Source: Vitreoscilla stercoraria DSM 513
GTDB lineage: Bacteria; Pseudomonadota; Gammaproteobacteria; Burkholderiales; Neisseriaceae
DNA: 64,000 nt
Direction: 5' to 3'
NCBI RefSeq assembly: GCF_000382305.1
Contig: NZ_KB908024.1
Location: 1-64,000 of the forward strand
The first letter of the stretch is position 1. Each line of letters opens with the position of its first letter. Positions 24,202 through 33,197 of this stretch are shown one piece after another. A model generated the notes under the pieces. The model saw only the letters and a program-made list of their open reading frames with translations, did no database searches and was not told the DNA's origin. Made by a program: the position numbers and the translations under genes.

Positions 24202-24470
24202 ATTTTTGCCTATGATTCATCGCTCTTGTATTGTTCATATATGCATAAGTTTTTCGAGCTAGAAAAATCATAAAGAATCCAAATGGCCCCATAGATGAAA
24301 TGGTTGAATCCATTTTATCGAATGCCGACAAGTGTAGATTAAAAACACCCACAAAAAAATAGTAATGACACTGATGTATTGAGTGGCTAAGTGTCTTTGC
24401 TTTTTCTTGAAACTATGATTGCGTATGAATTTTAAACAAGTCTTTGTTTTTTATAAATTATGGAGTAGTC

Positions 24471-27400
24471 ATGAAAAGTGTCTCGGGTAATGTTTATCAT
24501 TTAAAGTGGAATGAGTTAACACAAGATTGGGTTGTGATTCACACAGTGGATGTGGACTCTGCTCATGGTATGACTTTATCTAAAGCATCTGTGGTTTCTG
24601 CAATGGTCATTGGTTTGGGCAGTCCTGTTGCCTATGCCTCTTCTAGTTATCAGCAAAAATCTTTATTAGAGCGTCAAGGCATTAATGGTCGTGGTGTCAC
24701 GGTAGCATATTTGGATACTGGTACCAGTTTTGACAATGCCATGTTTGCATTGGGAAATCATCGCAATCAAATTACACAAGGTTTGGCGGTGAATGCGGTT
24801 GTCGCTCAAAACAGTGACGGTCGTTTGTATTTCACCGATGACATCCGAACCAGTCAGAGCGAACATGGTACTTGGATGACTTACACCATTTTAAAGCAAG
24901 CGCCTCAAGCCAATGTTTTGGTGGGCATGTTGCAAGGTGAAGGTTTTAATGGACGTTTGGAAGACTATTACAATGCAGTGGTCAAAATCTCAAGTGAGCG
25001 TCCTGTAAAAATCATTGGCACCAGTACTGCTTGGGGCAATTACAACGATGCGTTGGTGCCTTTTAATTCATACAAAAAACAATATGATCAAATCAAAGCC
25101 AATAATGCTTTGGTTGTGTCTGCGGCAGGCAATGATTGGCCAAGCACGTTTGCATATGCGCCTTTAATTGAATACACCGCTTCTATCAACAAAAATGAAG
25201 CTTTGAAGTACCAAGGGCAGTATTACGGCCATTGGATTAATGTGACCGGCCTAAATCAAACAGCGACTGATGCGGCGGATGATATTCAGCATTGTAATAT
25301 CAGTATGTATTACTGTGTTGCTGCGCCACAAGGACCAGCACTGCGTGATGAGCAAGGAGATTTCTTGCGTGATGAAGCTAGCAATATTCGCTATGGTGAA
25401 TATTATGGTACGTCATGGGCGGCGCCGAATGTTACAGCGATTGCAGGTTTGGTTGAGCAGCGTTATCCATGGATGAGTGCGAAGAACATATTTGAAGTGG
25501 TGCTCGGTACTGCTGATGATATTGGTGCTGCAGGCATTGACGAGCAAACAGGTTGGGGTGCGGTAAACCGTGATGCTGCCATCGGTGGTTATGGACAATT
25601 TGCTTGGGGTCAAAGTGAATTGGACATTCCCCAAGAACAAACGGCATATTTTGACAATAACATTGGCGATGACCGCTCAGTCAGTAGGGCTGCGGGTGGT
25701 TTTGATAAAAAGGGTCGCGGTGTCTTGGTGCTCAATGGCCACAATACCTATCGCGGCAACAGCAATGTGCATGCAGGTACGGTGGTGGTCAATGGTAGCA
25801 ATGTGAATTCTAGTTTTCATGTTTACCAAGATGCCAATTTGGTCGTTGGAGACGTGAAAGCTTCGGTTAAAAACTTGAACAATGCAGGCCGTGTTTCTTT
25901 GGCACATGTGAACAGTGAGCTGGATGTTTTAGGCAACTATCATGGTGAAACAGGCAGTCACATGGATGTGTATGCGCATTTGTCTGTAGCAGATCAAGTA
26001 CAAATGGGTTCTGTGAACATTCATGGCAATAGCAGTGGCGAGAGTGCGGTGTCTGTGCGCCAAGCGGGCGGTGCGAATGGTTTGATTGCCAATCGCCAAG
26101 CCGAAGCCGATGGTTATTTGTTGATTGCGGTCAAAGGTGATTCCAAAGCGCAGTTTAAACAAGTCGGTCGGATTACTGCAGGAGCGTATGAATACCAATT
26201 ACAACGAGGCCAAACCAATGCCAATAATTGGTATTTGAAAACAGAAGTCACCAAACCTGAAACACCTGTGGCAACCAATAGTCCATTGACACCTGAAGCC
26301 GATGAGTCGTTAGATTCTCAACCACAAACGCCACCATTGCAAAACAATGGCTCTTTGACATCCAAACCAACGGAAAGTCAGCCAGCTCAACCTGAAATCG
26401 ATCAATTGCAAGATACTCAACCGCAAACACCGCCAGTGCAAAACAATGGTTCTTTGGGGTCTAATTCAGTTGCCAATGAGCCTGTGCTACCACAGACAGA
26501 AAATAAGCCTAATCAGCCTGAAAGTGGTTTGGTGGAAGCGGTGCCAAATGTTACGGATACTGATACAGAGACGGTGACAGGTAATCTTGCGCAATCGAAT
26601 CAGCCGAGTCAGCCAGTACCGTCTGCCATAGTTGCTACGCCTGTATACCGTCCTGAAGCGGCGACTGTCATTGGTCATCAAGTGGCAGTGCATCAATTGT
26701 TTGATATGCATACTTTGGGTGCGCGTCGCCAATTTCAGCAGCGCAATGTGAATAATTTAGGCAATCAAAAAGACGTTTGGGTGGCTTATCGCCGTGATGA
26801 TGAGCATTATGATGTGGGTGGCAAACAAGTGCGTTTGGATGCGACGTATGATGCGGTGCAAACAGGCGTGAAAATCATTGGTAATGATCATTTTCAAGTG
26901 GGCGTGACTGCCGCTTATGGTCAATATGATTCACGCAGCCGCTCTAAAATTACGGTGTATGAATCCAAAGGCAAAACCACAGCTTATGCCGCTGGTGCGT
27001 ATGCAGAGTATGCACAACAACCTGATTCAGGCAAAGGCTTAAAAGTGAGTAGCCAAATTTTGTGGAATCAATTTGATTATGAACTCAATGGTGAAAATGC
27101 CGCAGCGGTAAAATATGCTGCCAAAGGCGTGAGTGTGCAAAACAAAGTATCTTATGGTTTTGAACATACCAATGCCAAGGGTTCACGCTTTAGCATACAG
27201 CCACAAGTGATGGTCGATCATCACAATATCAAAGCCAATAGCGTGACTTTGAGCGATGGGACTGAGGTGAAAACCAACAATAAGGCTTTATGGCGTGTGG
27301 GTGCGGGTGTGAAAGTACAGGCCGATATGGCTGTGGGTCAGAATTCACGCATCAAACCGTATGCTGAAGTCAATGTATATCAGCAAAATCGAAATTTATC

Positions 27401-27581
27401 GGTTGAAATGGACCATCATCGTGTAATATTTGATGGTCAACGTAAAGTAGTAGATACGCAAGTCGGTGTAGTGGCACAAGTAGGGGCGCAAACAGAAGTT
27501 TGGGCTGGTGCTGGTATGCAATGGGGTGACTCAGGTTATCGCAAAGCCAGCGGACAGATAGGTGTTCGTTATCATTTTTAG
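24471..27581 (+). CDS. Subtilisin-type (S8) autotransporter serine protease
   Basis: 1036 residues from the ATG at 24471, which has GGAG six bases upstream; the frame opens earlier only through a TTG. The long N-terminus (VYHLKWNELTQDWVV) resembles an extended signal peptide region. The S8 triad is visible: Asp82 (AYLDTGT), His132 (SEHGTWM), Ser315 (GTSWAAPNVTA), with oxyanion Asn221 (SAAGN). A passenger strand repeat GVLVLNGHNTYRGNSNV follows, then a Pro/Gln/Asn-rich linker and a C-terminal beta-barrel ending VRYHF. It is like NalP-class proteases that process surface proteins. Probably secreted to the cell surface by type Va secretion. Confidence 0.9.
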   Translation: MKSVSGNVYHLKWNELTQDWVVIHTVDVDSAHGMTLSKASVVSAMVIGLGSPVAYASSSYQQKSLLERQGINGRGVTVAYLDTGTSFDNAMFALGNHRNQITQGLAVNAVVAQNSDGRLYFTDDIRTSQSEHGTWMTYTILKQAPQANVLVGMLQGEGFNGRLEDYYNAVVKISSERPVKIIGTSTAWGNYNDALVPFNSYKKQYDQIKANNALVVSAAGNDWPSTFAYAPLIEYTASINKNEALKYQGQYYGHWINVTGLNQTATDAADDIQHCNISMYYCVAAPQGPALRDEQGDFLRDEASNIRYGEYYGTSWAAPNVTAIAGLVEQRYPWMSAKNIFEVVLGTADDIGAAGIDEQTGWGAVNRDAAIGGYGQFAWGQSELDIPQEQTAYFDNNIGDDRSVSRAAGGFDKKGRGVLVLNGHNTYRGNSNVHAGTVVVNGSNVNSSFHVYQDANLVVGDVKASVKNLNNAGRVSLAHVNSELDVLGNYHGETGSHMDVYAHLSVADQVQMGSVNIHGNSSGESAVSVRQAGGANGLIANRQAEADGYLLIAVKGDSKAQFKQVGRITAGAYEYQLQRGQTNANNWYLKTEVTKPETPVATNSPLTPEADESLDSQPQTPPLQNNGSLTSKPTESQPAQPEIDQLQDTQPQTPPVQNNGSLGSNSVANEPVLPQTENKPNQPESGLVEAVPNVTDTDTETVTGNLAQSNQPSQPVPSAIVATPVYRPEAATVIGHQVAVHQLFDMHTLGARRQFQQRNVNNLGNQKDVWVAYRRDDEHYDVGGKQVRLDATYDAVQTGVKIIGNDHFQVGVTAAYGQYDSRSRSKITVYESKGKTTAYAAGAYAEYAQQPDSGKGLKVSSQILWNQFDYELNGENAAAVKYAAKGVSVQNKVSYGFEHTNAKGSRFSIQPQVMVDHHNIKANSVTLSDGTEVKTNNKALWRVGAGVKVQADMAVGQNSRIKPYAEVNVYQQNRNLSVEMDHHRVIFDGQRKVVDTQVGVVAQVGAQTEVWAGAGMQWGDSGYRKASGQIGVRYHF
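26319..26456 (+). repeat. Imperfect 39-bp direct repeat in the autotransporter linker
   Basis: Two similar segments (from 26319 and 26418), spaced by 99 bp or 33 codons, both encode QPQTPP(L/V)QNNGSL. They lie in the low-complexity linker between passenger and barrel and could change linker length by recombination. Confidence 0.7.
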
Positions 27582-27590
27582 TCGTACAAT

Positions 27591-27621
27591 AAATTGAGCC
27601 CATCCACTGTGGGCTCAATTT
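27591..27621 (+). terminator. Hairpin after the autotransporter gene
   Basis: aaattgagccca / tgggctcaattt, a perfect 12-bp stem with a 7-nt loop, 9 nt after the stop. The following T-run is short, so it may only partly block transcription into the glycosyltransferase gene. Confidence 0.7.
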
Positions 27622-27648
27622 ACAAAAATATATATTATTAATATCATT

Positions 27649-28596
27649 ATGAAACATTTAGATCAAGCTTCTATTTTTGTATCCATTGCTGCATATCGGG
27701 ATCCACAATTGCCCACGACTGTACGGTCTTTGTTGGAAAATGCAGATCACCCAGAACGTATTTTTATTGGTATTTTTAACCAAGTACACTTACAAAAAGA
27801 CAAGGATTGTCTGGTACACAACCATCCACAAGTGTTGCAACACATTTTGGACTATACAGAGGCACAAGGCGCTTGTTGGGCGCGTGGTTATGTGTGGAAT
27901 AAATTGTTAGGCGACCAAGATTTTGCCTTGCAAATTGACAGTCACAGCCGTTTTGCCGAAGGTTGGGATACGACGGTTTTAAATATGTACGCCAAATTGA
28001 AGGATGAAAATGCCATCATTACCCATTATCCTATGGGTTTGGATACGGAGAAAAATTCGTTGGATCCGCAAATGTACACGTATTTTAATGTACAAAGCTT
28101 CCGCAACACCCAATTGCCTGATGTCACTTCAGGTGCGATTGATTTGCGTCACGCGCCTGAAACGTGTTCTAAAACAGCATTTGTGGCAGCAGGTTGTATG
28201 TTTGGTGCGAGCCGTATTTTCAAGCAAGTACCATATGATCCTTATATTTATTTTCATGGCGAAGAAATTACCTATGCCGCACGTTTGTGGACGCATGGTT
28301 ATAATTTGTATTTACCGAATCAGCCATTTATGTGGCATGACTATAAAAATTTAAATAAACGCCCATTGCATTGGCAAGACCACAAAGAATGGCGTTTGAA
28401 AGACATGTTGGCACAACAGCGCTGTCGTCATTTGATGCGCATTAAGGCCGTTGATGACCCACGCGCATTGCAGTATTTAGAGCATTATGGCATGGGTTTT
28501 GAGCGCAGTTTGGATGAATACCAATCTTTTTCAGGCATTCATTTTAGACGTCAATTGCTCACCGAGCGAGCCAGAAGCGGTAAGCAATACGGTTGA
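27649..28596 (+). CDS. GlcNAc-type glycosyltransferase (PF11397-like)
   Basis: 315 residues. IFVSIAAYRDPQLPTTVRSL at the N-terminus, the donor-binding LQIDSHSRFAEGWD near residue 105 and FHGEEITYAARLWTHGYNLY near 205 are hallmarks of the family related to the eukaryotic Skp1 GlcNAc transferase. Bacterial members are presumed to add a HexNAc to a protein or glycan. It is cytoplasmic with no membrane segment. It follows the autotransporter on the same strand, so the autotransporter or a surface glycan is a candidate target; this is inference. No clear RBS. Confidence 0.8.
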   Translation: MKHLDQASIFVSIAAYRDPQLPTTVRSLLENADHPERIFIGIFNQVHLQKDKDCLVHNHPQVLQHILDYTEAQGACWARGYVWNKLLGDQDFALQIDSHSRFAEGWDTTVLNMYAKLKDENAIITHYPMGLDTEKNSLDPQMYTYFNVQSFRNTQLPDVTSGAIDLRHAPETCSKTAFVAAGCMFGASRIFKQVPYDPYIYFHGEEITYAARLWTHGYNLYLPNQPFMWHDYKNLNKRPLHWQDHKEWRLKDMLAQQRCRHLMRIKAVDDPRALQYLEHYGMGFERSLDEYQSFSGIHFRRQLLTERARSGKQYG

Positions 28597-28610
28597 TATT
28601 GAGTCCATAA

Positions 28611-28643
28611 ATAAGCGTCCTGTAAACTTTACAGGACGCTTAT
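28611..28643. terminator. Paired DUS terminator between convergent genes
   Basis: ataagcgtcctgtaaa, one base, tttacaggacgcttat: 16-bp arms between the glycosyltransferase and the convergent HAD gene. Confidence 0.85.
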
Positions 28644-28660
28644 TTTGTCTGCTCAGTTGA

Positions 28661-29395
28661 TTAGCTGTTGACTGGTGCAAAAGCTGCATCCACTGCATCG
28701 GCAAATGCTGCCAAAGATGGAAACGCCAAATCAGGTGTGACTTCGGCTTTTGGGTCAGGTGTTGCGCCCCAACCGGGTTTGTCATGGCGGCGATTGATCC
28801 AAATTGTGTCTAAATCGACGGCTTTGGCAGGAACATGGTCGTGAAATAAAGATTGCGCCACATGCAATAATTGCGCTTTTTCAACCTCTAAATCGGTAAT
28901 GCGTTCCAATAAAAATTGAAAATTGCGTGCGCTTGGCTTGTAAGAACCAATGGCTTGAGCGGTATTGATTTGGTCAAAATCCACTTGCAAATGTTGGATG
29001 CTGCCGGCAACACCTTCTTCATGCACATTTGATAAAATGATGAGTTTGTAATGTTGTTTCAAACGCTGCAAAGCTTCAGCCGAATCTGCAAACGCAGGCC
29101 ATTGTGGTACGGAACGTCCTAAAGCTTGGACATCGGCATCGTTAATAGGCAAATTCAAGGTTTTGGCGGTGCGGCGAAAAGCGGCCTGTAACACTTCAGG
29201 ATAAGCCAAACTTGGGTACTCAGCTTCTACAGCGGCTTCGTGATCGGCATAAGCCAATAACAAAGCCTCATCATCCAAATCGGAGCCTTGTTTTTTCGCC
29301 CAAGCTGACAACACAGCGGCAATGCCTGCTTCCCAATCAATCAACGTACCGTAAACATCAAAACTCAATGCCGAGTAAGCGGTTAAATCTAACAT
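28661..29395 (-). CDS. Haloacid dehalogenase, type II (HAD superfamily)
   Basis: 244 residues from MLDLTAYSALSFDVYGTLID. The nucleophile lies in FDVYGTLIDWE (Asp12), followed by motif II ILSNVHEEG and motif III with Lys in GSYKPSARNF, and a late DLDTIWINR. Type II enzymes hydrolyse 2-haloacids; many similar proteins act on phosphate esters. The start at 29395 has AGAAAGG seven bases before it. Lies downstream of ppc with a terminator between, so it has its own promoter or depends on read-through. Confidence 0.85.
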   Translation of the reverse strand: MLDLTAYSALSFDVYGTLIDWEAGIAAVLSAWAKKQGSDLDDEALLLAYADHEAAVEAEYPSLAYPEVLQAAFRRTAKTLNLPINDADVQALGRSVPQWPAFADSAEALQRLKQHYKLIILSNVHEEGVAGSIQHLQVDFDQINTAQAIGSYKPSARNFQFLLERITDLEVEKAQLLHVAQSLFHDHVPAKAVDLDTIWINRRHDKPGWGATPDPKAEVTPDLAFPSLAAFADAVDAAFAPVNS

Positions 29396-29436
29396 AAACA
29401 ACCTTTCTAAATGTGTGTGAAAAGTGTTGCTGCGAC

Positions 29437-29464
29437 AAAAAAGCCCATTCATATAGAATGGGCT
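29437..29464 (-). terminator. Terminator of ppc
   Basis: Read on the minus strand: agcccattc, five-base loop, gaatgggct and a run of T, 10 nt after the ppc stop codon. Confidence 0.8.
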
Positions 29465-29473
29465 GAAAAAGTT

Positions 29474-32182
29474 TTAACCTGTGTTGCGTAAGCCTTGGGC
29501 AATGCCGTTAATCGTGCCGTGCACCAAATTCAACGTATTGGTGCGTTCAGGCTCTGCTTTGAGCTGGTGTAATAAATGAATTTGCAGCCAATTCAAAGCA
29601 TTCAAAAATGGCATGCGCAACGCCAAAGAGCGAGCCAAAGAGCGATTGTGTACCAACAATTGTTGTGAGCCCAAAATGTCTGCCAAAGCTTGGCGGCTGC
29701 GTTGGTATTCTTCTTCAATCAAGCCGAAAATGACTTGTGCTTGTTCTGCATCTTGACCCAATGAAATATACGAACGGGCAATGTCCAAATCGGTTTTGGC
29801 CAATACTTGTTCCATGTTGGATAACATCGCTTGGACGAATGCCGAATGTTTGGCTTGGTGGCGTAAAATGTTCAAAGCGTCGGGATTTTGTTCGCACACG
29901 GTTTGTACGGCGGTACCAAAACCATACCAAGCGGGCAAAATCAAACGGGTTTGCGTCCAAGAGAATACCCAAGGAATCGCACGCAAATCTTGAATGCGCG
30001 CCAAGGTTTTGCGCGAAGCGGGGCGGCTGCCAATATTCAACGAGGCAATTGCTTCAATTGGTGTGATTTGTAAGAAGAAATCAATGAAACCTGAATGGGT
30101 AATCAATTGACGGTAATGCTTGAATGCTGCATCTGACAAGGCTTGCATCAATTCAGTATCAGGGTTTTCAGTGGTATGCGGCAATAAGCTCGCTTCCAAA
30201 GTTGCCGCCACAAACGCTTCTAAATTGCGCTGCGCATTGCCTTCATCGGTGTATTTGGCAGAAATGACTTCACCTTGTTCGGTAATACGAATTTGGTTTG
30301 CCACCGAGCCAACAGGTTGCGCCAAAATCGCTTGGTAAGAGGGACCACCACCACGACCCACGCTGCCACCACGACCATGGAACAAGCGCATTTTGACATT
30401 GTGTTTGGCAAATACTTCGACCAATTGCGCTTCGGCTTGGTACAAACACCATTGGCTGGTGACGTAACCGCCGTCTTTATTGCTGTCTGAGTAGCCAAGC
30501 ATGATTTCTTGGCGATTGTCACGGCTTTGCAGCAAAGCTTGGTACCAAGGCAAGCCAAACAAATCGTCCATCACCACAATACAACCTTCTAAGGCTTCGA
30601 TGGTTTCAAACAAAGGCACGATGTTTACGCGTGCGCTTGGTTTGCCATCATCGTCTACCGACAATAATCCCGATTCTTTCAACAACAAAGCCAAGCACAA
30701 CATGTCGCTGACGGTTTCGCAGTTGGAAATAATCGATTGGTTGATGGCATTTTCACCAAAGCGGTTTTTAATCTCGTAAGCGGCCTGAAAAATCGCCAAT
30801 TCACGCTGGGTTTCGGCACTGTAAGTGACAAAGCGGTTGAATAAAGGGCGTTGATTCGACAATTCACGCAGTAATACTTGGCTGCGCTGGGCATCGTCCA
30901 AACTTAAAAAATCTTCCAAACCTGCATGTTTGAACAAGTCGGCAACTGTATCTGCATGGTGTGCAGCGTGTTGGCGCAAATCCAATGGCATCAAGTAAAA
31001 ACCAAACACCGATGCGGCACGAATCAATTGTTGCAAGCGACCTTGAGCCAGCAAACGGCTGCCGTTTTGTGTGAGTGAGTCGGCGATGGCTTCCAAATCT
31101 GCAATAAAATCTTCCACTTGTGCATAAGGCTCTAACAAGCCCACGCGCGAACCCAAAGTCAAACCCAATGAGCGTCCTGAAGCTACGAGGCGCGCCACCA
31201 CGGTTGCAAGGGCTCTGCGATAAGGTTCTTCATGACGGGCACGTTCCAAATCAGGAGAGGCATCTGACAATGCACGCACCGCAGGGCTGACACGCACACG
31301 GCGGTCTGATAAAGGCAATTCTTTGTAGAGTTCAGCCAATTCATCACGGTAATGGTGAAAAATCACATCGGCTTGTTTTAAAAATGCAAAGCGCAAAGTA
31401 TCGGCACTGACATTCGGATTACCATCGCGGTCGCCGCCAATCCAACCGCCAATATTCAAAATATTCGGCAATTGAATATCAGGATAAGCGTCCTGTAAGG
31501 TGCGTTGCATATTGCGATAAAGCTTGGGTAAGGCTTGTAAAAAACTCAAATTGAAATAACCCAAACCATTGCTGATTTCGTCTTCCACCGTGATTTTGAA
31601 CCAGCGCGTTTCATTGGTTTGCCATAATGTTAGTAAAGTGGCGCGGATGTTCCATTCCAAATCTTCCAAATCGTGGTTGCTTAAGGTGCGAGAGCGTTGG
31701 TCTAAAATGGTGCGAATGTGGCGGTTGATGCCCAAAATGGTTTGGCGCTGTACTTCGGTAGGATGCGCTGTCAAAACCGCAGAAATTTGCGTTTCATTCA
31801 AAGCGTCCTGTAATTGTTGGCGGCTTAATTTGGGTTTTAAAGCCGCTACGGTGGCGCGCAAACTGCCAGAATGTTGCAAATCGCCTTCTTGTTCGTGGCT
31901 TAAGCGGCGGCGTTCGTGATGGGTATCTTCAGCGATATTGAACACTTGCGCAAACAAACTACATGCACGAATCAATTGTTCGGTTTGGGTGTCGTTCAGC
32001 GTCGGCAACCATGTTTTCAAAGTGCTTGCTGCGTCTTGTGTGCGCAATAACTCATTTACCACTTTTAAGACCGTGGCATCGGTTTCATGCTCTAAAACAT
32101 GCAATAAAGCGCCACTTAAGAAAGACACATCGGCTAAAAGCGGTGCGTCTTTAGGGTTGCTGAGCAACGAGTGTAACAACAT
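29474..32182 (-). CDS. ppc: Phosphoenolpyruvate carboxylase
   Basis: 902 residues, usual length. It carboxylates PEP with bicarbonate to oxaloacetate, refilling the TCA cycle. The catalytic His lies in LTAHPTEVQRQ (His140), and the glycine-rich FHGRGGSVGRGGGPSYQAI carries the substrate loop. The chain ends with NTG, as in most PEPC. I start at the ATG at 32182, nine bases after AAAGGA; the ATG at 32191 touches that site. Three DUS words lie inside (31171, 31486, 31801). Confidence 0.95.
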   Translation of the reverse strand: MLLHSLLSNPKDAPLLADVSFLSGALLHVLEHETDATVLKVVNELLRTQDAASTLKTWLPTLNDTQTEQLIRACSLFAQVFNIAEDTHHERRRLSHEQEGDLQHSGSLRATVAALKPKLSRQQLQDALNETQISAVLTAHPTEVQRQTILGINRHIRTILDQRSRTLSNHDLEDLEWNIRATLLTLWQTNETRWFKITVEDEISNGLGYFNLSFLQALPKLYRNMQRTLQDAYPDIQLPNILNIGGWIGGDRDGNPNVSADTLRFAFLKQADVIFHHYRDELAELYKELPLSDRRVRVSPAVRALSDASPDLERARHEEPYRRALATVVARLVASGRSLGLTLGSRVGLLEPYAQVEDFIADLEAIADSLTQNGSRLLAQGRLQQLIRAASVFGFYLMPLDLRQHAAHHADTVADLFKHAGLEDFLSLDDAQRSQVLLRELSNQRPLFNRFVTYSAETQRELAIFQAAYEIKNRFGENAINQSIISNCETVSDMLCLALLLKESGLLSVDDDGKPSARVNIVPLFETIEALEGCIVVMDDLFGLPWYQALLQSRDNRQEIMLGYSDSNKDGGYVTSQWCLYQAEAQLVEVFAKHNVKMRLFHGRGGSVGRGGGPSYQAILAQPVGSVANQIRITEQGEVISAKYTDEGNAQRNLEAFVAATLEASLLPHTTENPDTELMQALSDAAFKHYRQLITHSGFIDFFLQITPIEAIASLNIGSRPASRKTLARIQDLRAIPWVFSWTQTRLILPAWYGFGTAVQTVCEQNPDALNILRHQAKHSAFVQAMLSNMEQVLAKTDLDIARSYISLGQDAEQAQVIFGLIEEEYQRSRQALADILGSQQLLVHNRSLARSLALRMPFLNALNWLQIHLLHQLKAEPERTNTLNLVHGTINGIAQGLRNTG

Positions 32183-32337
32183 ACCAACCATTCCTTTCAA
32201 AACGAATTGAGTCCTACAACTGATATCATCAAATTATTGTATTGATTTCAGTCTATTAGCATCTAAATTAGTGTGTTTTATCAAGGCTTAATTGTTAATT
32301 GTTTGAAATATTAAGGAATTTTTTTTTAAGGCAAGCA

Positions 32338-32365
32338 CTTGAATTTGTCTATATCAGCCTTATCT
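32338..32365 (+). promoter_or_regulatory. Sigma32-type heat-shock promoter of groESL (predicted)
   Basis: CTTGAA (32338-32343), 14-bp spacer, CCTTATCT (32358-32365) against the consensus CTTGAA-N13/14-CCCCATNT. It lies 120 bp before groES. Confidence 0.5.
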
Positions 32366-32389
32366 CGTGCATCAGAGGTTGTTGCAAGT

Positions 32390-32417
32390 ATTCTCATCAA
32401 ATATGAAATATGAGAAT
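32390..32417 (+). promoter_or_regulatory. Inverted repeat in the groESL leader
   Basis: attctcat (32390-32397) and atgagaat (32410-32417) are exact complements with a 12-nt AT-rich centre. In RNA this gives an AU-rich hairpin in the leader; in DNA it could be an operator. Confidence 0.35.
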
Positions 32418-32484
32418 GGCGCACTTATCATAGATTATGATTCAACGCGGATAATCCGCACTCGTTTATTTTGGAGAGTTACAC

Positions 32485-32772
32485 ATGGCTATTCGTCCTT
32501 TACATGACCGCATTGTTGTTAAACGTGTTGAAGCTGAAGAAAAAACCGCTTCTGGTATCGTATTGCCAGGTGCTGCGGCTGAAAAACCAGATATGGGTGA
32601 AGTTGTGGCTGTTGGCGCGGGCAAACGCAATGACAACGGCGAACGCCAAGCTTTGGATGTGAAAGTTGGCGACAAAGTGATTTTTGGTAAATATTCAGGC
32701 CAAACCGTGAAAATTGACGGTCAAGAATTGTTGGTAATGAAAGAAGACGAAGTCTTCGCTATCATGGGTTAA
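32485..32772 (+). CDS. groES: Co-chaperonin GroES
   Basis: 95 residues. IRPLHDRIVVKRVEAEEKTA, the mobile loop SGIVLPGAAAEKPD and GKYSGQTVKIDGQELLVMKE are standard. The heptameric lid caps GroEL during folding. RBS ttggagag. The gene next to it is not groEL but a DUF1883 gene five bases downstream. Confidence 0.97.
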   Translation: MAIRPLHDRIVVKRVEAEEKTASGIVLPGAAAEKPDMGEVVAVGAGKRNDNGERQALDVKVGDKVIFGKYSGQTVKIDGQELLVMKEDEVFAIMG

Positions 32773-32777
32773 TCATC

Positions 32778-33170
32778 ATGGCAAAACGAGCACCTGCGGC
32801 TAAAAAAGCCGTTGTCACAGACACTGCGCCACGCCCATTACATGAAAATGAACAAACTGCGACTTCGGTCGCTGGTGAAAGCCAAGATACGTTTGTGTTT
32901 CGTTTTTGGGAGTTAGGTCAATTAGACGGTGGTAAGCAAGGCGTGGAAATTGGACATGACGGCGCGCCGATAGATTTGTTCGTTTTTGATGAGACCAATT
33001 TTGAAGCTTACAAAACAGGTCAACAGCATCAATACTTAGGTGGCTTTGGTATCACGGCGGCTCGCCATTTGTTCCAAATCCCATTCGATGGCAAATGGTT
33101 TTTGGCGGCTCGCCCAGTCAATCCGGATGACCAATACGAAGTCGCTTATCGCATTATGAATTTCAATTGA
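32778..33170 (+). CDS. DUF1883 protein inserted between groES and groEL
   Basis: 130 residues. A Lys/Ala-rich start is followed by a compact beta domain: LFVFDETNFEAYKTGQQHQY and LGGFGITAARHLFQIPFDGK match the DUF1883 pattern (SNFNxYRxGRxHxYxGG). The fold is small and of unknown role. It begins 5 bp after groES and ends 27 bp before groEL, so it must be in the heat-shock transcript. It may be a chaperonin accessory or a passenger. Domain assignment is from memory of the family pattern. Confidence 0.7.
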   Translation: MAKRAPAAKKAVVTDTAPRPLHENEQTATSVAGESQDTFVFRFWELGQLDGGKQGVEIGHDGAPIDLFVFDETNFEAYKTGQQHQYLGGFGITAARHLFQIPFDGKWFLAARPVNPDDQYEVAYRIMNFN

Positions 33171-33197
33171 ATATAGATTAATTTTTGGAGACGCACC

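Larger units (their letters stand above)
23863..24470. other. AT-rich intergenic region upstream of the autotransporter
   Basis: No credible gene. It holds a four-copy octamer repeat (23893-23924) and an FNR-like box (24188-24201). The rest is low-complexity AT-rich DNA. The length, far above the window average, suggests a long regulatory region for the autotransporter. Confidence 0.6.
32183..32484. other. Divergent promoter region between ppc and groES
   Basis: No gene seen. The right half holds a sigma32-like promoter and an inverted repeat; a poly-T run of nine lies near 32320. No CIRCE element (TTAGCACTC-N9-GAGTGCTAA) was found. Confidence 0.6.

Noticed and set aside
32183..32484. CIRCE/HrcA site before groESL
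   Set aside because: No TTAGCACTC-N9-GAGTGCTAA or near match on either strand.
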